In this document: in pieces, positions 15,634 through 23,172 of the stretch | Layout of the letters: every line of letters starts with the position of its first letter | How positions within the stretch are numbered: the stretch's first letter is position 1 | NCBI GenBank assembly: GCA_900322095.1 | Contig: ONYS01000010.1 | Span: forward strand, 1 to 39,556 | Reading direction: 5' to 3' | Length of the DNA: 39,556 bases | DNA from: an uncultured Prevotella sp. | GTDB lineage: Bacteria; Bacteroidota; Bacteroidia; Bacteroidales; Bacteroidaceae | The notes under the pieces: model-generated | What the model was told of the DNA's origin: nothing | Seen by the model: only the letters and a program-made list of their open reading frames with translations | The model's database searches: none | Translations under genes and position numbers: made by a program

Positions 15634-15809
15634 CGTGACGACCGTCACGTTGGTTCGTGACAACCGTCACGTTCGTTCGTGACAACCGTCACGTTCGTTC
15701 GTGACAATCGTCACGTTGGTTCGTGACAACCGTCACGTTCGTTCGTGACAATCGTCACGTTCGTTCGTGACAATCGTCACGTTGTTTCGTGACGACCGTC
15801 ACGAAACAT
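15634..15809. repeat. Eight tandem copies of a 22-bp palindromic repeat (array 1)
   Basis: Each 22-bp unit has a 16-bp core CGTGAC-N4-GTCACG plus a 6-bp linker (TTGGTT, TTCGTT or TTGTTT). The arms are identical in all eight units, while the centre varies (GACC, AACC, AATC). The array ends in GAAACATTAATCCA, close to the end of the array at 36799-36930. The core reads GTGA-N6-TCAC, the consensus of CRP/FNR-family sites. Its function is unknown. Confidence 0.95.
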
Positions 15810-15885
15810 TAATCCATAATAGCATGAGATTATTATCTATGGGGAACACATTATATGCCACCGCCAACAAATATGATTAGAGACA

Positions 15886-16542
15886 TCAACCTGCCATAGT
15901 AACTTCTTTGATCAGGCGCTTTGATAAATCATCAAAGCTAGTACCTTCTGGGATATTTCCACTTTTCAAACTGTTGGCTACTTTTGACATGCATACTGCG
16001 CCTACAGCAGCCAATGTTGACAAGTGCAGCTCTTTGGCAATAACATCTGTGAGCCGGACCAGCAGTTTCTCAATCTCAAGTTTATCTGTAATCATAAGTC
16101 TAATTCGTTCCATGGCAGAATATCCTAGGCGACCGCCATTATTTGCGCATACGCGCGAGACATCATTGACAATCTCATGATTGCTAAGCGTCTTCTCGAT
16201 ATCTTGGTGCTGACGCAGGAAGTCCATTCCCTTAAAGGTGACAATGTAGGTGTAGGCCTGACTCAGAGAAATTTTCTTCTCATCTGCAAAATTAGCTATT
16301 ACAGATACGACGAAATCCCCTAATTCCGGGTCATAACTGTTGTTGTCGACCACATTGATTTGCAATGCTGACCCCATTTTTCCAAGGATAAAGGAAGCTA
16401 CTTCAGGCGTTATGGGAGCACCATGTTCTATCTTTGACACGCGCGACTCCTTCAGGCCAATAAGTTTCCCCAGTTGGGCTTGCGTGAGGCCTTTCTTCTT
16501 CCGCTCCTCACGTATAATCATTCCTAAACTCTTATTTTCCAT
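15886..16542 (-). CDS. XRE-family regulator with DUF3791-like domain, orphan
   Basis: The product has 218 residues from the ATG at 16542. A GTG at 16551 in frame is less likely because it lies only a few bases after the predicted transcription start. Counting from that GTG, residues 9-65 form a lambda-repressor-like helix-turn-helix (KGLTQAQLGKLIGLKESRVSKIE) of the HigA/HipB type. Residues about 79-140 resemble DUF3791 (KGMDFLRQHQDIEKTLSNHE, then CANNGG). The last 80 residues are helical and unassigned. DUF3791-like proteins often sit beside toxin-like partners; none is adjacent here. The gene is more AT-rich than its neighbours and flanked by repeats, suggesting acquisition. An inverted repeat over its promoter suggests autoregulation. 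Confidence 0.72.
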   Translation of the reverse strand: MENKSLGMIIREERKKKGLTQAQLGKLIGLKESRVSKIEHGAPITPEVASFILGKMGSALQINVVDNNSYDPELGDFVVSVIANFADEKKISLSQAYTYIVTFKGMDFLRQHQDIEKTLSNHEIVNDVSRVCANNGGRLGYSAMERIRLMITDKLEIEKLLVRLTDVIAKELHLSTLAAVGAVCMSKVANSLKSGNIPEGTSFDDLSKRLIKEVTMAG

Positions 16543-16564
16543 ATTCGTCACTTATTGCTTGTTG

Positions 16565-16599
16565 CAAAGTTAAGAAAAACTTTCCAAATCAGGAAAGTT
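16565..16599 (-). promoter_or_regulatory. Promoter and putative autoregulatory operator of the XRE gene
   Basis: TAACTTTG (minus strand, 16565-16572) is a perfect -7 element. Directly upstream lies AACTTTCC-aaatca-GGAAAGTT (16578-16599), a perfect 8-bp inverted repeat that would cover the -33 region. This arrangement is typical of a self-repressing XRE protein; binding is inferred. Confidence 0.65.
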
Positions 16600-16624
16600 C
16601 GAGGCGAGAAATCCATTATTCTGT

Positions 16625-16774
16625 GAATGGAGCGTTGATAACAAACGACGTTTGTAGGAGCGACGGCATTCCTGCCGCCGAATGATTTCCCTGATGATGC
16701 GAATCGGGCATTCTTTCCTGGCCGTCAGGAATGACAGCATCCTACGAACATCAATAGTTATTTAACGCTCCGCT
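16625..16774. repeat. Long imperfect palindromic element
   Basis: The outer arms GGAGCGTT and AACGCTCC enclose inner arms GTAGGA...GGCATTCCTG and CAGGAATGAC...TCCTAC. A sister copy of the inner part is at 36960-37051 (GTAGGAG...GGCATTCCTGCCGCCG...GTCAGGAATGAC...CTCCTAC). No transposase is present. It looks like a non-autonomous inverted-repeat (MITE- or REP-like) element. Confidence 0.65.
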
Positions 16775-17112
16775 ACACGGAATAAAGAATAATAAACGAA
16801 TAAGGCGGACGGTCACAAGGCCGTCCCTGCAATCAATAGGTGCAAGAAAATTCTCTAATTCTAAACAAATTCTTGGTCGGTATAAGAAAATTCTCTAATT
16901 CTCAAATTCTTGAAAAAATAAATCTAGTCAGGGGCAAGGAGGGCTTTTTCTTTCTTGGTCGTCAGGAATGACAGCTCTCCTACTGCCTCGTAGGAGGGTT
17001 GCGTTCCCCTCCCTTTGTAGGGAGGGGGTAGGGGTGGGTCTTTGAGGGGTTAGGGGTGGGTCTTCTCCCTTCTTTCTTGGTCGTCAGGAATGACGGCCCT
17101 CCTACTAGCAGC

Positions 17113-17148
17113 CAATTATGAATTATGAATTATGAATTATGAATTATA
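17113..17148. repeat. AATTATG heptamer tandem repeat
   Basis: About five copies of AATTATG occur in a row. Related runs, some with AATTGTG, occur twice at 37168-37257. Confidence 0.9.
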
Positions 17149-17149
17149 C

Positions 17150-17190
17150 AAAAATCGCTCCCCTCTCTCGCTGATGGAGGGAGGGGAGCG
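17150..17190 (-). terminator. Terminator of the deoR-acyltransferase unit
   Basis: The stem CGCTCCCCTC (17156-17165)/GAGGGGAGCG (17181-17190) is followed on the minus strand by ATTTTTGT. It lies 30 nt past the acyltransferase stop. Confidence 0.8.
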
Positions 17191-17220
17191 CAATATTGTT
17201 ATAAAAGAGGGCGTAAGGGG

Positions 17221-18381
17221 TTATTCCAGCCCGTGGGCCTTGCGGTAGTTGATGGCAGGATTGGCGTACATCGTCAAGAGGCGCTCGCGAAGGAAGGCAT
17301 CGTCCTTGTTGGGAATGTCAATCTTGCTCAGACGACGGTGCAGGTAGGCATCGAACACTTCCTTCTGATGTTCAGAATACTGATCGGTGAAGTCCTTGGT
17401 GCCACGCAACTCGTCGAGGGCGATGTAGTTGCCGGGATAGAGCCGGTAGTAGAGGTGAATCTGATGGTCGATGTAGTTGCAGATCTCGTCCATCACCTCA
17501 TTGTTGTTGTTCTTTGAACTCTTCAGTGCCTCGAGATAGTCGTCGATGCAGGGCGCGCAGTGGAAGTGGATATGTCCCTTGAATCCGGCGATACCCGTAC
17601 GCATGCTGATGACGTCGTCCATCGGACCCTTGTGCCAATCAGGGTTGTCGCGGCGCAACTGGAACTCAGCCGCCTTGAGGTAGTCGCAGGGATCAAACTC
17701 ATAGCTGATGGACAGCGGCACGATATGCAGCTGCTGCAAACGCTCGATGAACGATCCTTCCCCACCCAGGGTGAGCATCTTGATGATGCCCTTCTGCGTG
17801 CGGTCGTCAGAATCCTTGGCGCGGCCCTCACGCTGGGCAATCCACAGATTCTCGTGCTTCTCCTGAATGGCGAAGTGCATGTAGCGCGAGAGCTCAATGC
17901 TTGACTTCAGGCGGTCCTTGGCCATCAGGCCACGGCGCACGATGAAACTCTTGTTCACACGGACAATGTCGAGCACCCAAGGCAGCGACAGCAGATTGTC
18001 GCCGATGGCAATCTCGCAAGTGGTGTCGAACTTGGCATCGACGAGCAGCATGTCGAGGAGTGCCGAGTCGAGCACAATGTCGCGGTGGTTGCTCATGAAG
18101 GTGTAGCAGCGGCGGTTGGAGATGCCGCTGATGTCCATGTCGCAGCCACGGCTGGCATGTTTGAGCAGGTCTTTGAGAAAACCGTAGCAAAATGTGAGCT
18201 GAAATTCCATGTTGGTCTTGCACTTGCGCATACGCGTGGCAATGGTCTCAAGCGGAATGTTGGGATAGAGGAATCTCAGCACGGCCTGGAACTGAGGGTT
18301 GGCCAGCAACCGCTCATAAACCGCTGGCAATTCTTCGCTGTTAAACGGGCGAATGTCGTCAAATTCGTTTGGTGTGTTCAT
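17221..18381 (-). CDS. PlsC/PlsB-type phospholipid acyltransferase
   Basis: The 386-residue protein belongs to the glycerolipid acyltransferase superfamily. The catalytic motif is SNHRDIVLD (H99, D105), with five rather than the usual four residues between histidine and aspartate. FIVRRG is motif II and WIAQREGRAKDSDD is motif III, the phosphate-binding block. No strong membrane helix is apparent, so it may be a peripheral membrane protein. It lies 52 bp downstream of a DeoR/GlpR-like gene on the same strand, which hints at glycerol 3-phosphate acylation. Whether it uses glycerol 3-phosphate or lysophosphatidate cannot be decided from sequence. Confidence 0.82.
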   Translation of the reverse strand: MNTPNEFDDIRPFNSEELPAVYERLLANPQFQAVLRFLYPNIPLETIATRMRKCKTNMEFQLTFCYGFLKDLLKHASRGCDMDISGISNRRCYTFMSNHRDIVLDSALLDMLLVDAKFDTTCEIAIGDNLLSLPWVLDIVRVNKSFIVRRGLMAKDRLKSSIELSRYMHFAIQEKHENLWIAQREGRAKDSDDRTQKGIIKMLTLGGEGSFIERLQQLHIVPLSISYEFDPCDYLKAAEFQLRRDNPDWHKGPMDDVISMRTGIAGFKGHIHFHCAPCIDDYLEALKSSKNNNNEVMDEICNYIDHQIHLYYRLYPGNYIALDELRGTKDFTDQYSEHQKEVFDAYLHRRLSKIDIPNKDDAFLRERLLTMYANPAINYRKAHGLE

Positions 18382-18433
18382 AATCTCATATCTTTTTGTT
18401 CTCTCTTCTTGCGGAAGGGCAGAACCGTCTGTC

Positions 18434-19228
18434 TCACTCTTTGATTGCGGGGCCGGCGGTCTGGGCTACAACGAGCTCGATGCCCAGCTCCTCCATTTTA
18501 CTTATCATCTGTTTGCTCACCTTGGAGTCGGTGATGATCATATCCACATCGCTAAGATTGGCAATCTTGGCAAACCCGCGGCGGCCGAACTTCGACGAGT
18601 CGGCCAGCACGATGGTCTTCTGCGCCGCGCTCATCATGATCTGGTTGAGATGGGCCTCGCGGAGGTCGGTGGTCGAAATGCCGTATTCAGGATCGATGCC
18701 GTCAACGCCCAGGAAGAGCTTGCTGAACGAGCAGCCCTGCAGGAAGGTCTCGCCATAAGAGCCCACAACGGAGAGCGAGCTGTGGCGCAGCATTCCGCCC
18801 AGCTGGATGATGTCGATGTTGTTGTCCTGGGCCAGATACATCGACGCCTTGAGCGACGCCGACACGACGGTGAGCTTCTGGATGGGCTTTATGCACTGGG
18901 CGAAAGAATGGATCGTAGTGCCCGAGGCGATGATGATGGAGTCGTTGTAGGTGATCAGCTTGGCGGCCTCCATGCCAATAGAGTATTTCTCCTCGGGTGC
19001 CAGTTTCTCCTTCTCGTTGACCGTGCGGTTGTTGGTGAAGGGATTCACGATGATAGCCTTGCCATGACTACGGTAGAGTTTTCCCGACTTTTCCATCTCT
19101 GTCAGATCCTTGCGTATCGTTACCGACGACACTTCCAGCATCTCTGAAAGTTCCGACACAAGAACCGAACCACGCTTGAGCAGCTGGTCCATTATGAATT
19201 TATATCTCTCTTCCTTTGTCATGATCAA
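18434..19228 (-). CDS. DeoR/GlpR-family transcriptional regulator
   Basis: The 264-residue protein has an N-terminal DeoR winged helix-turn-helix (about residues 18-58: VSELSEMLEVSSVTIRKDL, then GKLYRSHGKA) and a C-terminal sugar-phosphate-sensing domain (ASGTTIHSFA, FLGVDGIDPEYGIST, LADSSKFGRRGF). Family members repress sugar or glycerol operons and release DNA on binding a phosphorylated intermediate. The start may be the ATG at 19228 or at 19222. An acyltransferase gene follows on the same strand. The TTTCG/CGAAA operators upstream of glpA make this a plausible GlpR for the window; that is inference. Confidence 0.9.
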   Translation of the reverse strand: MIMTKEERYKFIMDQLLKRGSVLVSELSEMLEVSSVTIRKDLTEMEKSGKLYRSHGKAIIVNPFTNNRTVNEKEKLAPEEKYSIGMEAAKLITYNDSIIIASGTTIHSFAQCIKPIQKLTVVSASLKASMYLAQDNNIDIIQLGGMLRHSSLSVVGSYGETFLQGCSFSKLFLGVDGIDPEYGISTTDLREAHLNQIMMSAAQKTIVLADSSKFGRRGFAKIANLSDVDMIITDSKVSKQMISKMEELGIELVVAQTAGPAIKE

Positions 19229-19293
19229 TTCTTAGTTATTGGACGCAAACAGTTTGTTTCAGTCGAATGGATGTTTTTTTAATTAATTATTCA

Positions 19294-19301
19294 CAAATAT
19301 A
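19294..19301 (-). promoter_or_regulatory. Promoter -7 element of the deoR-like gene
   Basis: TATATTTG on the minus strand fits TAnnTTTG exactly, 65 nt upstream of the start. A TTTG lies 22 nt further upstream, slightly longer than the usual 19-21 nt spacing. Confidence 0.65.
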
Positions 19302-19393
19302 AAGTTTTTTCCTGAGTTGACCACAAACGTTGCAAAACATTTACAAATGATTAACAGATAGAGGTGAAAAGGAAAACTTCTATATGCGAACAA

Positions 19394-19440
19394 CCTCCAC
19401 TTTGCCATGATTTCAAGAATCCTCAAAGACAGAGTGGAGG
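19394..19440 (-). promoter_or_regulatory. Inverted repeat downstream of the 88-residue gene
   Basis: CCTCCACT (19394-19401) and AGTGGAGG (19433-19440) are perfectly complementary with a 31-nt loop. No U tract follows. It may stabilise the 3' end of the small upstream gene. Confidence 0.35.
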
Positions 19441-19481
19441 CTTTGAAAGGGGGGATAAGTCCTGGTCGGGCCAGGCTTTTG

Positions 19482-19748
19482 TCAAGCGTAATATCTGCGT
19501 GCCAAGCGTTCGATGCTGTCGCGGTCGGGAAGTTCCTCACCGTTGGCCTCTTTCTTGATGAAATGGCGAAGATCGTAGATATCACAATCTTTCGTGTACT
19601 GCGGGTCGTCGATCACGGTCTCGCAAAGCACGGGTTGCACGATAAGGCACGCATTGTTAGGATAGTTTTCCTTGTTGTCGATGTAGCGTGTGATGGTGTC
19701 AGCCACATCCTCAACATAGCCTTTGGCATTGGAAATACGTCTCTTCAT
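19482..19748 (-). CDS. Small hypothetical protein, 88 residues
   Basis: I do not recognise a domain. The protein begins MKRRISNAKGYVEDVADTIT and is charged and soluble, with no signal peptide or membrane helix. It has a mixed helical pattern and a basic end (SIERLARRYYA). It has its own promoter-like TAACTTTG element 29 nt upstream, normal codon use for this genome, and no competing frame, so it looks like a real gene. It is monocistronic between deoR and the dcw cluster. Confidence 0.7.
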   Translation of the reverse strand: MKRRISNAKGYVEDVADTITRYIDNKENYPNNACLIVQPVLCETVIDDPQYTKDCDIYDLRHFIKKEANGEELPDRDSIERLARRYYA

Positions 19749-19776
19749 TTTTTATAAGGTTATTTGGTTGATACTG

Positions 19777-19784
19777 CAAAGTTA
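19777..19784 (-). promoter_or_regulatory. Promoter -7 element of the 88-residue gene
   Basis: TAACTTTG on the minus strand fits TAnnTTTG. A TTG trinucleotide lies 20 nt upstream within a TTGTTTG stretch and could serve as the -33 element. Confidence 0.6.
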
Positions 19785-19851
19785 TCATTCCTATTTGATA
19801 CAAACAAGAGGTTAGTAAAGATTTATAAAATGTTATGTTTAATTTATTGAA

Positions 19852-19881
19852 AAGGGCAGCCACTTCACAGTCGTTGCCCTT
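19852..19881 (-). terminator. Terminator at the end of the dcw-yqeY operon
   Basis: AAGGGCA (19852-19858) pairs with TGCCCTT (19875-19881), extended by GACT/AGT inside. On the minus strand CCCTTTTC follows, a short U tract. It lies about 43 nt past the yqeY stop. Confidence 0.65.
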
Positions 19882-19924
19882 GCGATTAAAATAGATCTGT
19901 TATGAATGTTGGATAAATGATCTG

Positions 19925-20377
19925 TTAGTTGTTGAGTAATTTCTTGACGATGTCGGCAATCTGCTTGCCTTCAGCCTTACCGGCCATCTGCTTGTTGGCC
20001 ATTCCCATCACGCGGCCCATGTCTTTCATGCCCTGGGCACCGGTCTGCGAGATGATGCCGGCCACAACCTTCTCGATCTCCTCGGCCGAGAGCGGCTTGG
20101 GAAGATACTCTTTCATCACGGCCACCTGAGCCAGTTCCTCATTGGCGAGCTCGGGACGGTTGGCCTGCTGATAGGTGGCAGCGCTCTCCTCGCCCTGCTT
20201 GACGAGCTTCTGGATGATCTTCAGGGCCTTGTCGTCGGCCAGCTGGCCGTTTGCTCCGGGGGCAGTGGCGGCTTCGAGAAATACTTTCTTGATGTTGCGG
20301 AGCGTCTCCAGGCGCACCTTGTCGCGGGCCTTCATGGCCTTCTGGATGTCTCCGCTTATCTGTTCAAATAAAGCCAT
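19925..20377 (-). CDS. yqeY: GatB/YqeY domain protein
   Basis: The 150-residue protein matches the YqeY family: an N-terminal helical domain with the MKARDKVRLETLRNIK stretch and a C-terminal domain (GAQGMKDMGRVMGMANKQMA) related to the tRNA-binding tail of GatB. A role in tRNA-dependent amidation has been proposed for the family but is not established. It lies 27 bp downstream of ftsZ and is the last gene before the terminator, so it is probably co-transcribed with the division genes, a common arrangement in Bacteroidetes. Confidence 0.9.
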   Translation of the reverse strand: MALFEQISGDIQKAMKARDKVRLETLRNIKKVFLEAATAPGANGQLADDKALKIIQKLVKQGEESAATYQQANRPELANEELAQVAVMKEYLPKPLSAEEIEKVVAGIISQTGAQGMKDMGRVMGMANKQMAGKAEGKQIADIVKKLLNN

Positions 20378-20404
20378 AATACTATTATTGTTTAATTCCT
20401 TTGC

Positions 20405-21724
20405 TTAATCCACAAAACTAATCGTTCCCTGCACGGGAGCCTTCTTCTCCTCGGTCTCGCTGCTGGCCGTAACGCTCGACTGCTTGCTGATTTCCTGCAG
20501 CTGCTGACTCGTACGGCGGTAGGTGGGTAGGTCGTCGACCTTGAGAATGACATCCTCGTTGTCGAGCTCCTCGGGCTTGAAGATGAAGATATGGCGCGGA
20601 CGATGATAGTGGGGACTGGCCACATCCTCGCCGTAGTAGCCATTGCGGCGCTTGATCTTGCGCTCCTCGTCTTCGGCTGCCTTCTGGTCGATGTTGATCT
20701 TGTCGCGGGTGCTGATGTGGTCGTTCATGCCGTCGATGTCCTTCAGCCCGAATCCCGTGGCGAGCAACGTCACCTTCACCTTGTCGCCAAGGTCGGGGTC
20801 GACAGAGAGTCCCCACTTAATCTCGAAGCCCTCGTTGAACTGCGACATGAAGTCGTTGACGTCGTTCATCTCCTCCATGCGGAGTCCCTGATTGCCTTCG
20901 CCCTCATTGTTGAAAGCGATGGAGAGCAGGATGCGCTTGGAGTTGTAGACGTCGTTGTTGTTGAGCAGCGGAGAGTGGAGAGCATCCTGGATGGCCTTCT
21001 TCACACGGCCCTCACCCTCGCCATAACCCGTAGACATGATGGCGATACCACCATCCTTGAGCACGGTCTTCACATCCTGGAAGTCGAGGTTGATCACACC
21101 ACGCACGGTGATGATCTCGGCAATGCTCTTGGCGGCCACAGAGAGCGTGTCGTCGGCCTTGCCGAAGGCTGCGAGCACGTTGAGGTCGGAGTAGACGTCG
21201 CGCAGACGCTCGTTGTTGATCACGAGGAGGGCGTCGACATGCTTTGCCATCTCCTCCACGCCGTCGAGGGCCTGGTCGATTTTCTTGGCACCCTCCCACT
21301 TGAAGGGAATCGTGACGATACCCACGGTGAGGATGCCCATCTCCTTGCTGATGCGGGCAATGACGGGGGCGGCGCCTGTACCGGTGCCGCCGCCCATACC
21401 TGCCGTTATGAATACCATCTTCGTACCGTCGTTCAGCATGGCCTTGATATCTTCGGCACTGTCCTCGGCAGCCTTGCGGGCTTTCTCCGGACGGTTGCCG
21501 GCACCAAGACCTTCGGTGCCCAACTGGAGGTGGCAGGGCACGGGTGAGGCGTCGAGCGCCTGGGCATCAGTATTGCAGAGCAGGAACGAAACGTCCTGAA
21601 TACCCTCCTTATACATGTGGGTAACAGCATTGCCTCCACCGCCACCCACTCCGATAACCTTTATGATGAGGTTTTCCTTTTCGGGAGCACCAAAGTCAAC
21701 TATAGGATGTTTATTATCGTCCAT
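20405..21724 (-). CDS. ftsZ: Cell division protein FtsZ
   Basis: FtsZ is the tubulin-like GTPase that forms the cytokinetic ring. The tubulin signature GGGTGTG is at residues 111-117, and an N-terminal GVGGGGGNAV loop is present. The 439-residue length exceeds E. coli FtsZ (383). The conserved C-terminal peptide that normally ends the protein appears internal as DDLPTYRR (397-404) and is followed by about 35 extra residues rich in S, E, Q and K. ftsA lies 20 bp upstream. It sits at the end of the dcw cluster, as is usual. Confidence 0.97.
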   Translation of the reverse strand: MDDNKHPIVDFGAPEKENLIIKVIGVGGGGGNAVTHMYKEGIQDVSFLLCNTDAQALDASPVPCHLQLGTEGLGAGNRPEKARKAAEDSAEDIKAMLNDGTKMVFITAGMGGGTGTGAAPVIARISKEMGILTVGIVTIPFKWEGAKKIDQALDGVEEMAKHVDALLVINNERLRDVYSDLNVLAAFGKADDTLSVAAKSIAEIITVRGVINLDFQDVKTVLKDGGIAIMSTGYGEGEGRVKKAIQDALHSPLLNNNDVYNSKRILLSIAFNNEGEGNQGLRMEEMNDVNDFMSQFNEGFEIKWGLSVDPDLGDKVKVTLLATGFGLKDIDGMNDHISTRDKINIDQKAAEDEERKIKRRNGYYGEDVASPHYHRPRHIFIFKPEELDNEDVILKVDDLPTYRRTSQQLQEISKQSSVTASSETEEKKAPVQGTISFVD

Positions 21725-21744
21725 ATCTATTATTCTTTATAGGT

Positions 21745-23163
21745 TCATTGATTGTCTTCTTGGTTCTCTTCTTCCATCAGACGATTCCAGAACTTCCGCA
21801 GTCCCTTGCGGAATTTTCCTGCACGGGTGTTGCCCTGAGACTCCTTTCCGTTCTGTTCCTTGTCTTTATCCTTGTCCTTGCCGTCTGCCACGGGCTCGGC
21901 ATGCTCTTCCGGCTTGTTGGAAACCTTGCCGTCGCCATCGCTCTTCCCGTCGGTAGGCTGCGCAGCGGCAGCAACGTTGGGCTGGAGATGGTCGTCGAAA
22001 ATCGTGGTAGGTATCTGAGAACCGGCACAGTTCATATCGCCCTTGGCCAGCAGTCCCAACAGCGTGTTGAGCGTGCCGTCGTGGCTGTTGAGCTCCGACT
22101 TGTTCGACTTGATGGCCTGCTTGACGAATGTTGCCTGGCGTATCTTATAATTGTGGTTGATCTTCTCTATGGCCAGCTGCATATTGCGCATGTTGGCTCC
22201 ACCGCCGGTAATCACGATGCCGCTGGTGAGTTTGTCGGAATACTCCGTAGGGATCTGGTTGATGGCGTTGGCAATGATCTCCGTGGCACGGGCCTCAACA
22301 ATTTCCAGGAACTTGACGCTGTCGATCTTGCGCGACGGATTGATGTCGTACTTCTTCGTGGGGTCAACGTTCTCGTTTTCCGTATATGCGCTGCCGTACT
22401 TGAGTTTCAGGCTCTCAGCCTCCTCGCGCTCCATGGGATAGCTCTCAAGATCCAGGGTGATGTTTTCACTGCCCAAGGGCACCACTGAGAGATGGCGCAG
22501 AATGCTCTTGTAGTATACGGCAACCGTGGTGGTCTGAGCGCCGAAGTCGATGAGCGCGCAGCCCGTCCGCTTCTCCGTACTGGTCAGCACGCTGTCGGCC
22601 AGGGCCACAGGGGCGAGATACATCTCGGCAATCTGCAGACCGGCCCGCTCAAAGCAGTTGTTCAAGTTGCGATAGTTGTTCTTGCGACAAAGAATATTGA
22701 GGAAGTTGCCCTCAATGCGATGACATTGTATGCCGACGGGGTCCACCTGGTACTGATTGTCCACCTTAAATTCCTGGGCCACAGGATAGAGCAGCTGCAT
22801 CTCGGGATAGATGGTAGCGGCATTGTCGTCGCGCAGCGAGTCGACGATCTCGTCGCTGATACGCGTCTCCAAGGGGAAGGTCTTCTCCTTTGAGTTCTTC
22901 ACACTGTGGACCGACTGGCCGCCGATGCCCACATAGACACGGTCGATTCGCGTGGACAGCGTAGACTCCATCTGCGTGATGACGTGATTGATGGCCTGCA
23001 CGGTTTTGTCGACATTGTAAACAGCACCCTTGCGGATGCACTGATTGGACTTCTCAGTGGCGTAGGCAAGCACAGTGATACTGCCGTCGGGGTTCTTGTG
23101 CCCGGCGATACCTCTTATCATAGACGATCCCAGCTCTATGGCAACGATAAATTCTTTAGACAT
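21745..23163 (-). CDS. ftsA: Cell division protein FtsA
   Basis: FtsA is an actin-like ATPase that tethers FtsZ to the membrane. The 472-residue protein begins with the ATPase phosphate-1 loop IELGSSMIRGIAG and contains IDFGAQTTTVAVY and TGGGANMRNM. A linker rich in D, K, E and Q (about 410-445) leads to a basic amphipathic helix (KFRKGLRKFWNRLMEEENQ) that fits the C-terminal membrane-targeting sequence. It is longer than E. coli FtsA (420) because of this linker. It lies 9 bp after ftsQ and 20 bp before ftsZ. Confidence 0.96.
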   Translation of the reverse strand: MSKEFIVAIELGSSMIRGIAGHKNPDGSITVLAYATEKSNQCIRKGAVYNVDKTVQAINHVITQMESTLSTRIDRVYVGIGGQSVHSVKNSKEKTFPLETRISDEIVDSLRDDNAATIYPEMQLLYPVAQEFKVDNQYQVDPVGIQCHRIEGNFLNILCRKNNYRNLNNCFERAGLQIAEMYLAPVALADSVLTSTEKRTGCALIDFGAQTTTVAVYYKSILRHLSVVPLGSENITLDLESYPMEREEAESLKLKYGSAYTENENVDPTKKYDINPSRKIDSVKFLEIVEARATEIIANAINQIPTEYSDKLTSGIVITGGGANMRNMQLAIEKINHNYKIRQATFVKQAIKSNKSELNSHDGTLNTLLGLLAKGDMNCAGSQIPTTIFDDHLQPNVAAAAQPTDGKSDGDGKVSNKPEEHAEPVADGKDKDKDKEQNGKESQGNTRAGKFRKGLRKFWNRLMEEENQEDNQ

Positions 23164-23172
23164 ATCTTATTC

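Larger units (their letters stand above)
15468..15885. other. Gene-free region with a palindromic array
   Basis: It contains the rpmH terminator (15502-15533), about 100 bp without recognisable signals, the 22-bp repeat array (15634-15809), and an AT-rich 3' flank of the XRE gene. No clear terminator follows the XRE gene other than the array itself, whose repeats can fold as hairpins. Confidence 0.7.
16552..17220. other. Mosaic of intergenic repeats
   Basis: No gene is supported in these 669 bp. From left to right they hold the XRE promoter/operator, a long imperfect palindrome (16625-16774), a segment matching 366-410 in reverse, two copies of an AGAAAATTCTCTAATTCT motif, two further half-elements GTCAGGAATGAC...CTCCTAC (16949-16984, 17071-17105), G-rich GGAGGGG/GGGGTAGGGG tracts (about 17013-17070), AATTATG heptamer repeats (17113-17148), and a hairpin terminator (17150-17190). 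Confidence 0.75.

Noticed and set aside
15634..15809. CRISPR array
   Set aside because: Repeat units are directly tandem at 22 bp with only 6-bp linkers that are themselves repeated. There are no unique spacers of 25-40 bp and no cas genes in the window.
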